From Marsupella aquatica (Eukaryota > Marchantiophyta): a DNA stretch of 64,000 nucleotides. This document shows positions 10,521-24,612 of this stretch, piece after piece. The stretch is from the NCBI GenBank assembly GCA_973895155.1, contig OZ316891.1, positions 27,404,001 to 27,468,000 on the forward strand, written 5' to 3'. The first letter of the stretch is position 1. Every line of letters begins with the position of its first letter. The position numbers and the translations under genes are program-made. The notes beneath the pieces were generated by a model that was not told where the DNA came from, searched no databases, and was given only the letters and a program-made list of their open reading frames with translations.

Positions 10521-13213
10521 TTCAGTGCTTGCACTCCATAGAATAGTCCCTGAGCAGTAATTTGCCATATAGCATACTCATCCTGGAACATGAAAAGTTT
10601 TTTTGTCCTCTAGCAAAAAATATAAGTTTTTTAGTGGAATACAGGTGATCTAATTTTTTGTGGCAAATATAAATAGAACATTGATTAGGAAGCGTGACAT
10701 TGAAAAGTTGTGCACATAAGGTACAAGAGTAAAAGTACACATATAAAGAAAAGTAATAATGGACAGGAAAAATTTAAGTCTATGGTATTGGGTTCTGCAC
10801 ATACTATACACCAGTAAAGATACTTATGTATTTAGGGTTTAGGGTTTGACACTCAAATGAATTAAAACCATAAATTTAGGACACAAAACCATGAGTAGAA
10901 CTTAAAGACATGAGGAGTGCACTTTAATTAGATAATTTCTTCTTCACTCATCAGAATAAGGGCTACAACTTCGGTGAGCTTTGTTAAAGGGTGGATGATG
11001 AAAAGTATAGCAAAGATTGAAAAATTTAGAGGGGTGCCAGATTAAATTCAAAATCTAAAATATACAAGGGATGCACCTTGGTAAGACACATTGAATTAAA
11101 ATACACAAGAAAAGAAGTTTGAATAAGACAAAATACTGGAAGATGGATTCACCATATAGCAGTTTCATTCTATTGGGGTCTGAATTTGCCAAATGAAAGT
11201 CTTAGCCTTTGTTGACAGGTCCAGTGTCCACATGTTTAACCAGAGCTTGCTCCATTCTCTTTCAGATAGAGTTCCTCCCCAAATCCTGTTGAGTCTATTA
11301 AAATCCGACCCCTGCGGACGAAGCAAAATTTAGAATTAAAACAAGGCTTTCATGAAAGAGTGAATAGTTAAAAATGAAAGCGCAATGAGTGCAAACCTAC
11401 ATTACGTGACAAGAGAGAAAAGAATATTAAAGGACTTAGTTTAATTCTTAAGTTACACTCAATCAGCACATATGACAAAAGAGAAGATAACAACACTCCC
11501 TCCTAGAATCAAGTAAAAACAAAGATATATGCTTTTTGTGCAAAGATATAATTACCCTGCCCGATTTTGAATCCAGTACATAACCTCCTTAATTTTGATA
11601 CTTATTTTGGAAACCAAGATGCACAAAAGACTCATCACATAAAGTTCAAGTGTATTGATAAGTTTATTGATAAGCCAACTTCCATGACATAATATGTTGG
11701 CCAGGGGCCTCCACTCTATATGTAAACTATTGGTCTTTGTCACATTTCACTCCACCTAACACAGCCCCTCATGACAGTATGTGTGAATTGTTGAAGTATG
11801 AGTTATTTTAGTGCTTCTCTCAAAACAATACTTGTGGCACAAAAATAATTTCATGATGAGTGAAGATTGGAAAACAAAAATACCCAAATACACAATGAGG
11901 CAACAGAAAAATTGTACCACTTTGTTAACTTGAAGTGCACATAGTCAAATGGAAGGAGGGTACTACAGCCTACACTCCGGCTCATGGTATCTAAAGCTCC
12001 CTGCCCGTCTATAGACCCGTCTTTGTCACTGCATTGAAGTCAACTAACAAATGAATGGCAAAAACGGCTTATTGGGTTGTGTTCGCTATTTGTTTTTTTC
12101 TTTTCTTTTCTTTTAGCCACAATTAGATAGGACTTTCTGTATTCCATTAGCCCGGGTCCCACCTAGCCACAGATTCCATTTGGGAGAATCTGAAGGTCAT
12201 CCTTAAATCTAGGGAGATCTCCTTAAATCCTGGGAGATCTAACGGTCAGAAGCTCAGAAGTATATTAGGAAAATTAGACAAGGAACTTTCCCACGCGGCA
12301 AAAACAGAGAAACCTACGCTGTTTGTGTTCCCTTCCAAAGCCATTGGAGAGAATTTGGCGGGATTCCTTTTATTGTAGATGTCCATGTAATGCACAACGT
12401 GTATTTATGGTCGACGGCTTCCTCTAGCGATGGATGACCCGCTCTTCGCTTCTGTTTAGGAATACTTTCCATGCCTCTAAATCAGCCGAAAGGTTTGCTC
12501 GAAGTCTGGATTTCGCGAACGCTATGGTTCAGATTTGATGATCGTCTTGCCGAGCTTCGTTCAGTTGTGCTGTTGTGTGCTTCATGGCCCGTACTCGATT
12601 CTCGAAGAAGACCTGCTTCGTTTCATCTTCGTGCAAGTCGTTGGAGCTTGTCAGGTGTCAGTGACTCGGATTCCTCCTAATTGGTTGAAATGGTGGATCA
12701 CCGGTGTCAAGCGAAGCGATAAGGATTCATCGACGATGCCTCGCGGTCCCAAATTCTGGCTTTCTGTGTGCTGTCTATGCTGCTGCTTTATTTGCTGCCG
12801 TCCTCGGCGTCGACGCTCACGTCGGACATATTACTTGGACTGATGGTGTGAGGAGTTAAATCTCAGAACAGGTTCGTTTCCCCTGTCCGCAAGATCTTGT
12901 CCTTCCTCTGTTCTTTTGTTGGATCCAATTTAATGTCACTTCAAGTTGTAAGTTCGTACATAATTAACGTTGGATCCAATAATGTTGGGTCTCCGCCACT
13001 AATTTCTTCTGCGGCTTCCATTACTATACTGTTACTCCCTGCAATTCCAATCCACGCCGATTATGTTAGTGCAGCTGTCTAATTCGTTACACCTACTTAC
13101 GAACATTTATTAATTGTTTGGACAGAGGCTTTAGCATGGCGAAGGCAGGAGGAAGGATCCTAAGTTGCTTCGTGGACAGTGGGGGTTCTATGGAGAAGTG
13201 TCCCCACAGTTGA
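10521..13213. other. Intergenic DNA and probable NAGLU promoter/leader
   Basis: AT-rich from 10.5 to 12.1 kb with no supported gene. A pyrimidine run (TTTTTTTCTTTTC type) lies near 12.09 kb. A 20-bp unit around TTAAATC-GGGAGATCT is doubled near 12.20-12.24 kb. From about 12.35 kb the composition becomes gene-like and probably holds the promoter and 5' leader of the gene starting at 13214. I see no conserved protein in the short frames there. Confidence 0.4.
12935..12970 (+). repeat. 36-bp copy of a NAGLU exon/intron junction
   Basis: The 36 bases from 12935 to 12970 are identical to 14310-14345, which spans the end of NAGLU exon 3 and its GTAAGT splice donor. Here the copy is flanked on both sides by TTGGATCCAAT (about 12919-12929 and 12970-12980). 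The layout fits a short templated insertion at a repaired break. Confidence 0.85.
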
Positions 13214-16200
13214 ATGAGTTCCAGAATACTGAGCGAGACTGCAGCAGCCGCAGCATCCCCAAAGCATAAGATGGAAGGGCTATTTCTAAGAATAGCCAGT
13301 GTTTTGCTCTTGTGTCTCTGCCTGTCTGTCGCTCCTGCGACAGGTGACAGATCTAGGCTCTTGCTGGTTCCGAAATCAGAAGTGGATGGCGCAACACAAG
13401 AGGCTGCGGCTTACGGAATCCTCAAACGTTTGCTTCCACGCCATGTGCCGTGTTTTGATCTTCGCATCGTGCCAGAGGTGCATAATTTCTTGTTTGCAAG
13501 CTATGGTCTCTTGTAGTTGTTCATACCTTTGGTCGACGAAAGGTTTTTAAGGCTTGGTATTAAATATCCTTTTTATTGTCGCAGCCAAGTCTGTAGGCAA
13601 GAGTGTCGTGTAGCAATTTGCATTTCAAGAGCTTTTGTTCCCAAGAGACCAATATCAACTTTGAATCAAGAGTACATCGCGGGTTGGACTAACATTGATC
13701 TGAGCTGGCATGGCAGGAAGAGTGTGGTGGGAGCTCCTGCTTCCAAATTAGTAACTATCCCTCGAAAAGCAAAGGAGGATGCCCCGAAATCAGGTGATTA
13801 TGGTCACTTCTATAATTACACATTCTAAAGAGTGAAACTGAAGCTGTAATCTGAAATCTCTTCGATTCATAATGTGGAGAAGTGGTTTCAGTTTAAGGAG
13901 TTTTCTAATGCATCACATTATCTCACTTTGAGGACATTTTATTATCGACCGATACTACTGAGTCTGCTGAAATTATGCTGTTACCATGCACACAACAAAT
14001 CATACGGGGGATTTTATAAGCACTGATATGCACCTTGTATCCACCTTTCTGTGGGAAGAGTATGCTAAATTCTACTGCAGATGCTGTCCTTAACGTGAAC
14101 ATCTGTGCAGTATCTCAGGAACTTCAGGTGTAGAATTGTCTGCTGGTCTCTACTGGTATTTAAAGCGTTGGTGTGGAGCGCATGTGTCTTGGGAGAAAAC
14201 TGGAGGTACACAGCTGAAGACAGTACCTGAACCAGGATATCTGCCACTGGTGAAATCCGAGGGCGTGCGAGTACTACGGGTTGCTCCGTGGAACTATTAC
14301 CAAAACGTCGTCACTTCAAGTTGTAAGTTCGTACATAATTAACGTGGCTGAGTTGATCTGTTCTGTGGTTTACGTTCAGGCATGCTGACTTCACGGCTGT
14401 CACAACTGTCTGATTAAGAACTTTTCCTGTGGTTCAATGAACAGACTCGTTCGTGTGGTGGAACTGGGAGAGATGGGAGAAGGAAATCGACTGGATGGCC
14501 TTGCAGGGTGTCAACTTACCTCTTGCATTTACAGGGCAGGAGGCAATTTGGCAACGAGTTTTCCAGGTATCTTGTCAGAGATCTAGCTTGTCACCACTTA
14601 ATCGAAGAAGCTCCGGTCTGGCGTCCACTGGCTGATTGTGGTGTAGAGCAAAGCAGATGTTTGTGGAGTTATTGGTCCCCATCTTTGTGCTGTGAATGTA
14701 CTCGCTGCCATTGTAAGATGCCTTCGATATATTATCAAAACCTTCAGGTATCTTGTCAGAGATCTAGCTTGTCACCACTTAATCGAAGAAGCTCCGGTCT
14801 GGCGTCCACTGGCTGATTGTGGTGTAGAGCAAAGCAGATGTTTGTTTAGTTATTGGTCCCCATCTTTGTGCTGTGAATGTACTCGCTGCCATTGTAAGAT
14901 GCCTTCGATATATTATCAAAACCTTCCTTCGATGTTGCTTAATACATAACTTTCTTGTCCTTAAATTGCCTCCAAATGTCAGATACCGGCTCATTTCCTC
15001 GGTTTGTTGACGAGTTTGGCAGACTCAGGTCTGCAGGATAGTTGTGTGAATAATTTGTGTGACGTTCTCACTGTACAGAATGGGCGATTCAATTTAAGTA
15101 AGAATGATCTAGACGATTATTTTGGTGGACCAGCGTTTCTTGCTTGGGCTCGTATGGGCAATCTGCACGGGTAAGCGCGCTATTCGAACTTTTCTATCAG
15201 GGAGTTTAAGTTATCATTCGTTATTGGAGCGACCTGGAGGCTCAATAACTTTCAGGAACTGGATTTTTCCTGTGAAACATTATGCCCATTCTATCTAAAA
15301 CATCTTGGTATGCAATAGGGTGTGACTGTTTTAACTAACAAATGATGATTTTTTTTTACTTTGATGCAACGAAATTTCCTCGATAATACAGCCCAATTAA
15401 AAGGTCACTCCGTGTAGATCTTTACGGATACCCAAACTTTGGATCTAGTAATTCCGGCAGTTCGTATACGCGTCCAAAGATCACTGTTTTATTCGTTGAG
15501 CTGTGCCTCCTACGTCTGTGAAATCTGCCGTTTTACATGATGAATTTTGGATCATTGTAGCTGGGGGGGTCCTCTGCCTCAGTCTTGGCTCGACCAGCAA
15601 CTGCAATTGCAGCTACTGATACTTTCGCGCATGCGGGCTCTGGGCATGATCCCAGGTATCTGATGGCTGTGCAACTACTATACTTTAACTAAACTCGGTT
15701 GAGCCGTGGATTTGTAATTAGAATCATCTGTCGTCCGTTTTCAAGAATCTCGGAAGTGGGCCCGAGTTTCGATGAGCTCCTTCGTTGACACCTGAAAGCT
15801 GTGGATCATTTTCTTTCTTGCTAGATTGGATGTGGCTCTGAACGTTTCTCCTCACTTCCCTCTTTTCTTCTACAGTGTTGCCAGCCTTTTCTGGAAACGT
15901 ACCGCCAGCACTACAAAACATATTTCCATCAGCTAAGATCACACGACTTGGTGACTGGTGAGTCTCTTTTCATCGCAAAGTTGAACTTCCTTTTGCATGT
16001 CAGCGATTGTTATTGTTTAGAAATACCGACGGTGATCCCGTTATGTTTTACTGCGGTGGCCAGGAATAAGTTTTCCAATGGCTTGGCATGTGAACTAGGA
16101 ACACTGTAGATGGTGATACTCGATGGTGCTGTACATATCTACTTGACCCTACGGACCCACTATTCGTGGAATTAGGGAAAGCTTTTGTTGAACAGCAGAT

Positions 16201-19200
16201 CAAAGGTAATATTTATTAGAAGAATCTTCAAGCTAATTTGTAAACAAAGTTTTGTACAACATAGCTTTTCTCACTTTAGCTATGCCTGAGATTTCTTGAT
16301 TGGAAGTTGGAATGAAACCTGAATTCTATTCTTCTCGGTGTGCTGAATTTTGGACAGAGGTCCCGGGTTTGTCAACACTATAGAAAGTTACTTACATGTC
16401 AAAGTTGGTCAGAAGTTATCTATTTTGGATTTGTGGAGCTTTGTCGTTTATTGTGCACTAGTTTTGACCGTCAGGTCAGCTTAGCTACTGCAAATGCCGC
16501 CGCTGATTCTCTTTCCTCTGTTGTTGAATATGCAGAATATGGTGGAACACAGCATATTTACAATTGGTTTGTGAAAACACATTGTCGAACTGATTGCATA
16601 TGGAGGGCTCTGTTATTTTCTGGTCTTTATCACACACTTCTTGGTTGACAAAGACTAAAAGAAGTAGTAGGGGTTTGCTGTTTTCAGTTGAGTCGGCATT
16701 TGTTTTTTTCCCTAATATTGGATTTTGCTACCCGTCCGGTGATTGACTTGTCGAATTGTTTGTTCAGTGACACTTTCAATGAGAATACACCACCGACAGA
16801 TGATCCCTCCTATATATCTACGCTTGGAGCAGCAGTTTATGAGGCCATGAGTGCTGGTGACAGTCAAGCAGTATGGCTTATGCAGGTACGTTCTTAAAGA
16901 TAAGTTTGGTATCGTGCAGATTCATTCTTAAAAAACTAAGGGGATGCGCCCACAGTGTGCCCTTGACGATGTTCCGATCCCTTTTATGATGAACATGACT
17001 TTAAGAACGGCGTATGATCGTGTGATTCACAACGAAAGCCCATCATGGTTTGCAAACTTGACTTCATGATTTGTTATTTGAGGTATGAGTTGAGCTGTTT
17101 TGTGATTTAAATCAGTGCTAAGACGACATTGTTATCATGACTCATCTAGGGTTGGCTATTTTCAACCGATGACTGGTTCTGGAAGCCTCCTCAGACACAG
17201 GTCAGTCTATCTGCTGTGTGAAGTTTTATCCTCAGCCTAGCTGTTCCCTGTATGAGAGTAATGCATTTTCAAAGACAGCTCATAGAGGCCTGATTCATTT
17301 CCAAGGATACATAAGAATATCATCCAAAATGAAGTTATTGTCTCCATCGTGGGGAGTCTCTTCCGACATTTTCCAGCAATTAGAAGTGGGGCTCGCTCAC
17401 ATACAAATATACTCATTTCCAGTGTTGGAGGGGATTGAAGGCAAATGACCTGAGTTGCCGTGTATCATAGACTGTTTGCTTTTGCTTCTTTTTATAGGCA
17501 CTTCTACATTCTGTTCCAGTTGGGAAGATGGTGGTGCTGGATTTGTTTGCGGAAGTGAAACCTGTGTGGCAACGATCAAATCACTTCTATGGGGTCCCTT
17601 ATATTTGGTAGATATCATGTCTTGTGCTTACTTTTGGGTTGAGGTATCCAGTTACAGGTACTAGATATTTCTAGCATTGTATTCATTTCTAGAATATGTT
17701 GATTTGTGGAGTGCTTGTTTGCAAAAGTTTAGATGCCTAATGCTGGGGCAACCGCGCACTTGGTGAAAATGTCAATTATTTTCAATGCCCAGTTTCGCCA
17801 AGCCTAATTTGTTTCTTTTCATCCACAGGTGTATGCTGCATAATTTCGGTGGAAATGTGGAGATGTATGGAAGACTCGATACACTCGGGGTAGGCCCCAT
17901 TGAGGCATTAAGAAGTCCAAATTCAACCATGGTAGGCGGCTGAATTACTCCACTATCTTTCTCGGTCATCATTTTTAGTGATTGTGTTTCCCCTCTTTCA
18001 TGCAAACAAGGTGATGGAAGTTGGCTTAACTGCATAAATTTAAGTGCAACATATTAATTTATCCTGTGGGATTAAAGGTTGGCGTTGGGACCTGTATGGA
18101 AGGCATCGAGCAGAACCCAGTGGTATACGAGCTCATGGGAGAGATGTCTTTTCAGAACCAGCCCGTGCAAATGGAGGTAAGCTGTACAAAGCTTTAAGTT
18201 TCTAAGTGTGCACTGTTCACAGTATCTGGAAAGGTTTTGCGGTCAACTCAAGTATTCAGAGTTCCTGAAGGTTTCCAGGAGATTGACTTATTTAACCCTT
18301 GGAATTGTTGTAAAGAGGAATATTTTTGAAGCGTTCAAATTAGCAGCTGCGTCGCTCAGATCGCCAGATTTAACATTGGGAAGGGGCGTAGATATTACAT
18401 AGCTGTAACCTCTTCGAAGTTAGGTGATAATTATTTTGCTCTTGAAAAGTGAATATTATTAACGGTGATGCAGCGTGGTAGAGCTGGTTGATTGCAATCT
18501 GCCAAAGTTGTTCGTGCAAACATGAAATGAAGCTGCTTTGTTCTCTTCTGGCTCCAGGGTTGGGTCGCAGACTACTCCACAAGACGTTATGGCAAAACTG
18601 CAGATGGGGCACAAGCAGCGTGGGAAATATTGCACAGGTCTATCTATAATTGCGGTGATGGTATTGCTGTAAGTAAAGGCACTCTTTCCAGGGGACATGA
18701 TACAATCCAGGATTCCTCTCTAAAAAATACGTTCGAAATGAAGCTGCCATCCGCATATTAAACACATTCTCTTAACAAAAACACATTCATCATCTTTTCC
18801 TCAAGTCCATGTTCCCCTTTTGCGCGTCTCTCTCTTTGTGCTTGTGTGTGGCATTCTATTTTCTCAAAAAGAGCTCGTCTCTCATGAACTTGCCAGGATC
18901 ACAATGGAGATGTGATCGTGGAGTTCCCTGATGTATATCCATCAGAAGGTCCACTGTCCAGACCAGGCAACAACGCGGAACAGCAAAACAGACGGGATTC
19001 AAGGAGTGGAATGCGTATGTTTGAACTCACTAACAGGACTGTAAATCTTTTGGGCCACACACCACATCTGTGGTATTCTCCTAGTGACGCTGTGGAAGCA
19101 CTTGGCCTGTTATTGTCATCTGCAGATGAGCTTGGCCTTGAAAACACTTACAGGTACGTTAATTACACTTTTGCTGTCGCCCGTTAATTAGTAACAATTA

Positions 19201-20932
19201 AAAATGGAATTTGATGGTCTCCTTGGTAAGCTGATGTAGTCCACAACATCACACAAAACTGTCATGAAGTTACGTGCTGCTTTGGCAAGCGAAAGGCACA
19301 AGTTCTATTAGCAAATCCCACTTAGTATCCGAGTCACTAGTTGGTATTAACGTTTTCTGAGCTATACGGCAGTTAATTATCCATTCCCAAGTTCCAATCG
19401 TAGTTCAAACCATATCCTCTTCTGACCATTGGTTACCTTTGTTCCTTGCTCTAAACTTGAGGCGCAAACTAGATTTGTCAGCTGACCTTTGCTTCCATGG
19501 ACTGGCAGATATGATCTTGTAGATTTGACTCGGCAAGTACTGTCAAAGCTGGCAAATGAGTGGCATGCCCAGCTTTTAGCTGCGTTTCAACTTGGAAATG
19601 TTGAAGAAGTACATACACTTGGAGTGAAGTTCTTAGACCTCCTGGCAGACATGGAGATCGTGCTTGCGTCTTGTGATGGTTTTCTTCTTGGCCCATGGTT
19701 GGAAAGTGCCAAGCTACTCTCAACAAACGAGGAGGAGAAACAGTTGGTAGGTTTGCTGATTTCGTGCTGGTTTTCGTATATGTTAAAGTTCTCGGATGTG
19801 ATCAGTTGATGGATGAAAAGAGCGCTGCATTGCACTTATATTGAACACGCCAGAGGTACCTCTGGAGGCAAGGAGGGATGTCCAGAAGTTGAAAGACCTC
19901 ATGAGATCTCACAGGAATATGCTTGTTCTGTTTTTTGCATGCATGCTTAGAGCTGGATTTTAACAGCGAAGGAGATCTGTGTTGCTCTGTATTTTGATTT
20001 TGGTGATTTTCTAAAATATTGCTCATGTTTGTCACAGTATGAGTGGAATGCACGGACTCAAATCACTATGTGGTTCGACAACACTAAGGATCAACCAAGT
20101 CCTCTTCATGACTATGGTGCGCTCACTCGAGGCAAAGTGGATATATGTTGAAATCAAAATCCTCATGTCATCAGCTTTTGTCGTCCATATTCTAAGTGGT
20201 CTATTTTCTGTCTAAGACGGACCATACATCCCGTTCTTCTGTGCCCTTTCCCATGAGCAGTTCTCCACCTCTGCTTCTTTCGCTACCTTGTCTGTTTGAT
20301 ATGTTTTTATACAACTAGAATCATGCTCTGCCCATTCTCATGAACACTTTTCCACCTCTATTTGCTGGAACCTGATATCCTGCACTCGCTGTCTTGCACT
20401 CGCTGTCTTGCACTCGCTGTCTTGTATGTGGTAGGTGTTTTCTCAACGTCCCAAAGAGTATACTTTCCACCTCTTGTACATTCTGTTCATTCGCATGAGG
20501 AATCCTTCGGCTCTGTTTCTGTGGCACTAGTTATCTGTCTATGGAGGATTTTATGTGTAACTGGGGAAAGTCCTTCCCTTTTCTTTGCGTTGGAAGCTTC
20601 TTTAATGACAGCTTACGGTCCTTGTTTATTAATTGATGGCAGCGAACAAGATGTGGAGTGGACTCCTGAAAGACTATTATCTTCCACGAGCTTCCCTATA
20701 CGTAAGCTTACTGCAAGCATCTGTGGAATCAAATGCTACCTTTCCCTTTGATCTGTGGCGTGAACAGTGGATATTGCTCACGAATGACTGGCAAGTGGCA
20801 AAAAACAACTATCCTGTGAAAGCTGTCGGTGAAACTATCGAAATCGTTGACAACCTATACTGCAAGTACAAAGACTTGGCTAGTTCTTGGTCCATCCTAA
20901 CTGGTGTGACGCAAGGACATTTATACACGTAA
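13214..20932 (+). CDS. NAGLU: Alpha-N-acetylglucosaminidase (GH89), 19-exon gene, 848 aa model
   Basis: The enzyme family removes terminal alpha-linked N-acetylglucosamine in lysosome/vacuole-type compartments (heparan sulphate in animals). A hydrophobic signal segment ([13 protein letters not shown]) follows the start. Exon model: 13214-13477, 13597-13682 (tentative), 14111-14322, 14445-14566, 15079-15170, 15561-15655, 15876-15957, 16099-16205, 16536-16566, 16768-16885, 17150-17200, 17498-17607, 17829-17931, 18078-18176, 18558-18668, 18897-19153, 19509-19746, 20038-20116, 20643-20932. Lengths sum to 2547 nt and every junction keeps phase. Family blocks read through: [109 protein letters not shown] and [16 protein letters not shown]. 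The glutamates of FNE and MEGI sit where the family has its catalytic acids. Exon 9 is only 31 nt. No disabling lesion seen; the gene looks functional. Exon 2 is the least certain part. Confidence 0.9.
14310..14345 (+). repeat. Source copy of the 36-bp repeat (exon 3 donor)
   Basis: This is the exon 3/intron 3 junction of the NAGLU gene (exon ends ...TTCAAGTT before GTAAGT). The same 36 bases occur 1.4 kb upstream at 12935. Because this copy is coding and in place, it is the likely donor of the upstream one. Confidence 0.8.
14567..14928 (+). repeat. 181-bp tandem duplication inside NAGLU intron 4
   Basis: Bases 14567-14747 and 14748-14928 are almost identical. The second copy begins right after CAG, as the true intron does, so the exon 4 splice donor context CAG/GTATCTTG is present twice. 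The near-identity implies a recent event. The copies carry no conserved coding sequence of the enzyme. Confidence 0.9.
20381..20422 (+). repeat. 14-bp triplet repeat in the last NAGLU intron
   Basis: The unit TGCACTCGCTGTCT is present three times without change. It lies in the intron between the exons ending 20116 and starting 20643, well away from the splice sites. Confidence 0.85.
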
Positions 20933-23900
20933 GCAGTATGTGGTTTTGCATGTTATTGACGAGTTTAAAATTGTAAAATAAAATCGATTTAATTTGATCA
21001 CGATATCCAATTTGAAATGTATGGTGTGTAGCATGACCCTGGAAATTTTTGGATTTGAAACCCAGCAAGCATTGTTGTTGTTGTGCGCATTACTCCTCTT
21101 GCAATATATGCCTGGCCTGGGTTGGGTTGGAGTTCGATTAGTTCGAGTTAGAGTGGGTGACTTATCCCGCAACCACATTTTCTTGCGTAGTTCCATGGCT
21201 TCCTGTTGAACAAGTTTCAGCTACAAAACCAGGCCTCCAATTTTTGTTAACCTTGCATTCCATATCTATTCAAAAGTGTTTGGGGTGAATCATCGGTGCA
21301 GAGATCAGAGCTTTGCCTCATCTAACTGGTGAACTGAATATCACAACCAGGTTGCTAATGGAAATTCTCGTGACATCTGCGTAGTTGTAAAGAGAAATCA
21401 TCTTCTACTGCCTTGGTCAGGCGAATTGAAAGAATTCGCAAATCATTAGTTATCCTCATCTTAATGTTGCTGATTTCTGATGCTACTCGTCTCCTTTCCG
21501 AATGCTTTCCCTTTTGGTTCTGGCACCGGTGGCCTTCACTCAGATGGCTAGTTTTTGGGTCGTCCCATAGCTCGATCCCTCGTGTGGAAGCTCAAAATCT
21601 TGGGCCTCTGTTTTTTAATAAATATACCTTTCAAGGAAAAAATATGGCTTTTGGCAATGTTCACATAAATTTGGTGCATGCTGAAAGTGATTTTGGGGAA
21701 TCGGAAGGTCGTAATTTCTCCGTGCAATGAATTCAATTGACTCTGGAGTTACTTGTGCCACGCCAGAAAGATTGTGTGGATTGCACATGAATTCTTGTGT
21801 GCTGTGCACTTGTCTGCTTCTTCGATTCATTTTGGAACCGCTGATTTTGTGCAGTCAGGGCTACACCTGATGCAGACACAATTGATGAAAGCAATTGCTG
21901 CTGCTTTGTTGACAGTGGTTGTGATGATTAGTTGAGGTTGTTTCGCTCTTGAATTTCCCGAATCGACTGTATCAAAACGTGATTCCCAACAATTACGCTA
22001 GGACTTCTGACAAACTCTTCCTAGATTTCATTTCTCTGCGAAACAAACAAGAGGTTGCAGTACTGGATGTAAGGAGGTGCAAGAAAGACCCCATTATAAC
22101 AACAAATTACACGCTTCTATACAGGCAATCAAGTTATTTCAGCTGAAAAAAGCTCCTAGTGTCTAAGACTTAGAAACTAAGGACACTAGCAATCCAGCTG
22201 AAACTTCTTATTTGTCACAGATTTCACTATCAAACGCTTAAGACGTGTCAAGGTGTCGTAACATGAATAGAATCCAAACCTCAGGCGCTTTACACGAATT
22301 GGTCAGGCGCTATCACGAAGAGAGCGATAAAGCACAACCGCATACCTCGAACTTCTGATATAAAGTGAAAGCTGCTGACCTCGCTCAGCAGGAACCCGAT
22401 GTTGAAGGAGAATATCAGGGCAGCCAACTTTGTTGACATTGTGGACACGAGGACCCAACCAACCACCCACGTTCAATGATGAACTCCGCTGCCATGCTTC
22501 AGAAAGTATCGACCGAAAGCAAAATATCAATTAAGATGGGCGTTGGTTCATAAAACTAAAAGCTACGCAGACACGAGGACAGAGACCACTGATGTCGACA
22601 GTGTCCGAATGAATGACAACAAGACACCTTGAACTGAACTACAACTACTGATATTGAAAGCAACTCATGCGCATTAAATGAAACTTTTTAGGATGCACTT
22701 CTACGTTATCCGTCAGTCAGAAATAGCAATGTCCGCTGCAGCTCTTTTAAATCAGATATTCACTGCTGACACAAATCTGCTGCCGACTTTCTTGAATGCA
22801 ATCTGGATTGAAATGCTAGTATGGGCGGTCTTTAAAAGCTGTGTCTATTATGAAACGAAGGGACCGATAATAGAAGGCAACCTTGAATTGATCAGTGCAT
22901 GGTACGCTTACTCAGGTAGTAGAAGTAGATATACATGAGAGAGGAGGGGACTTGCTGTCCATTAACGCTCCACCAGGTCACTGAAAGATCACCCTGGTAC
23001 TTAGTTTTTTCCAATATTCACACCAGTGATGCTTCACCTTCATTGTTCACTGCTGATTGGATTTCAGTCTAATTGCGAAGTTTAGGAGTCAGTAGCCCAT
23101 TTCCTTCCTTATTCAAACAATCCCAACAAAGTCATGCTTGACATGCACTACAAATAAAACAAAGTGTGTTATCGAATGATAGTCCCTCACAATTTCTTAT
23201 GTTCTACCATGGATCCCATCCTATTGAGAGATAGTCCCTCACAATTCCCTATATCCTGCTATGGATCCCATGTGATGAAGTTCGTCGAGTTGTTGGAGCA
23301 ATGTCCGAATGCCTGAGTTTGAAGTCATTGTAGAGAACAGATTACTCTCCGCTAGTTTGTGCTTCAAGACTTAATAGACTAAACAAATTCGACAAACTAC
23401 AAACTGAAATGTGTACTCTCTCTAGTGTCCACCACAATTGATAATTTGAACGTTGTAAACAACAATTTAAGTGACTTCAGGGTCATGTTGATTGCATCTC
23501 CGTACTTTTGGTCAATTATCTCATAACCATTTCAATCACTTTGCAAGGGGTATTGACATTTGTGGTCATTTCGGTTTCTTCATAGCGGTCAAACAATTTC
23601 GATGCTTTTGCAATCGTTGGGGACCCTCAAGTTGTTGAACTTTATTTGCACTTGATCCTTCGCTTGGGGTAGTAAAGGGTGAGTTTTCCTATGAGTGCAC
23701 TTGCTCTCTCGATTGGGGAAGTAGTGGGGTCAGTTTTCGTATGAGTAGAGTACAACTCATTTCCACTCATTTCTCACAAGATTCGGGGTTTCGCTTGTAA
23801 AGGTTGTAAATATACTATTTAGAAGATCAAGGTGGAACTTCAAGAGTCCATAGTAATAACCAAGGACAATGATTATATATAATAAAAAATAGATAGACAA

Positions 23901-24612
23901 AGGACAGATAATTCCTTGTTCTTAGTGTCATGTACCTTTATATGTTATTTGTCAAGGAAGCATCGAAATCATGAGCAATTGTATTTGCGCCACATAACAC
24001 TTCCACACTTCACGTGCTCGGTTTGCCAAGAGAACATACAATTGCACTTTGTTTTGCTAGAAATAAAGCGCATGTAAGTGCATCCAGCATGCCTAAAAGT
24101 GCATGCTGTCTTGCATTTACATAACACCTCCGAGCAAGTAACAAACCAAGAAAGACAGAAGTAGGGATTCTTCTACTTTTGCAAATTGTGGTTTATTGGA
24201 TGACAAAAGCCACCTTAGAGGGGCTTAATGGAAAGGAATGGTGAAGACAATCAGTCCAAGGGTGGTGTAAGGTGGTTAAATTAAGCCAATGGATGCGAAA
24301 CCCTAGTTTGAGTTCATGTCATTGGATTCTAAACCTTGAAGCTCTCTCATATATTCATAATATCTTGATCTAAATTAAGCGACTGAATTTTCTGCGCAAA
24401 ACAAAAAGCAACATGTATTGTTTTGAGATTAGCATAACATCACCATCACAAATGGTTTCAAAATAAAACTTCGAAAGTATTTTGCACACAGAAGCTCAAA
24501 TGAAATCTATGCCAGAATGCTATTCATTGTACATGACTGTCCGTGCCAGAAATGCTATTCATATACATGGTGGCTTATATGTAGGTACTAGAAAAACACA
24601 ACCAACCCAGTT
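20933..24612. other. Intergenic DNA between two convergent genes
   Basis: The NAGLU-type gene (plus strand) and the SEC1-type gene (minus strand) both end into this stretch, so its edges hold two 3' UTRs. The middle is AT-rich with short frames only. It contains a 52-bp doubled unit at 23178-23280 and an imperfect 58-bp doubling near 23.65-23.75 kb. No mobile-element protein or RNA gene was recognised. Confidence 0.45.
23178..23280. repeat. 52-bp imperfect tandem duplication
   Basis: GATAGTCCCTCACAATT begins at 23178 and again at 23230, each followed by similar text ending ATGGATCCCAT. A second, weaker doubling built on TGGGG-AGTA and GTTTTC-TATGAGT phrases follows near 23.65 kb. Confidence 0.75.
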
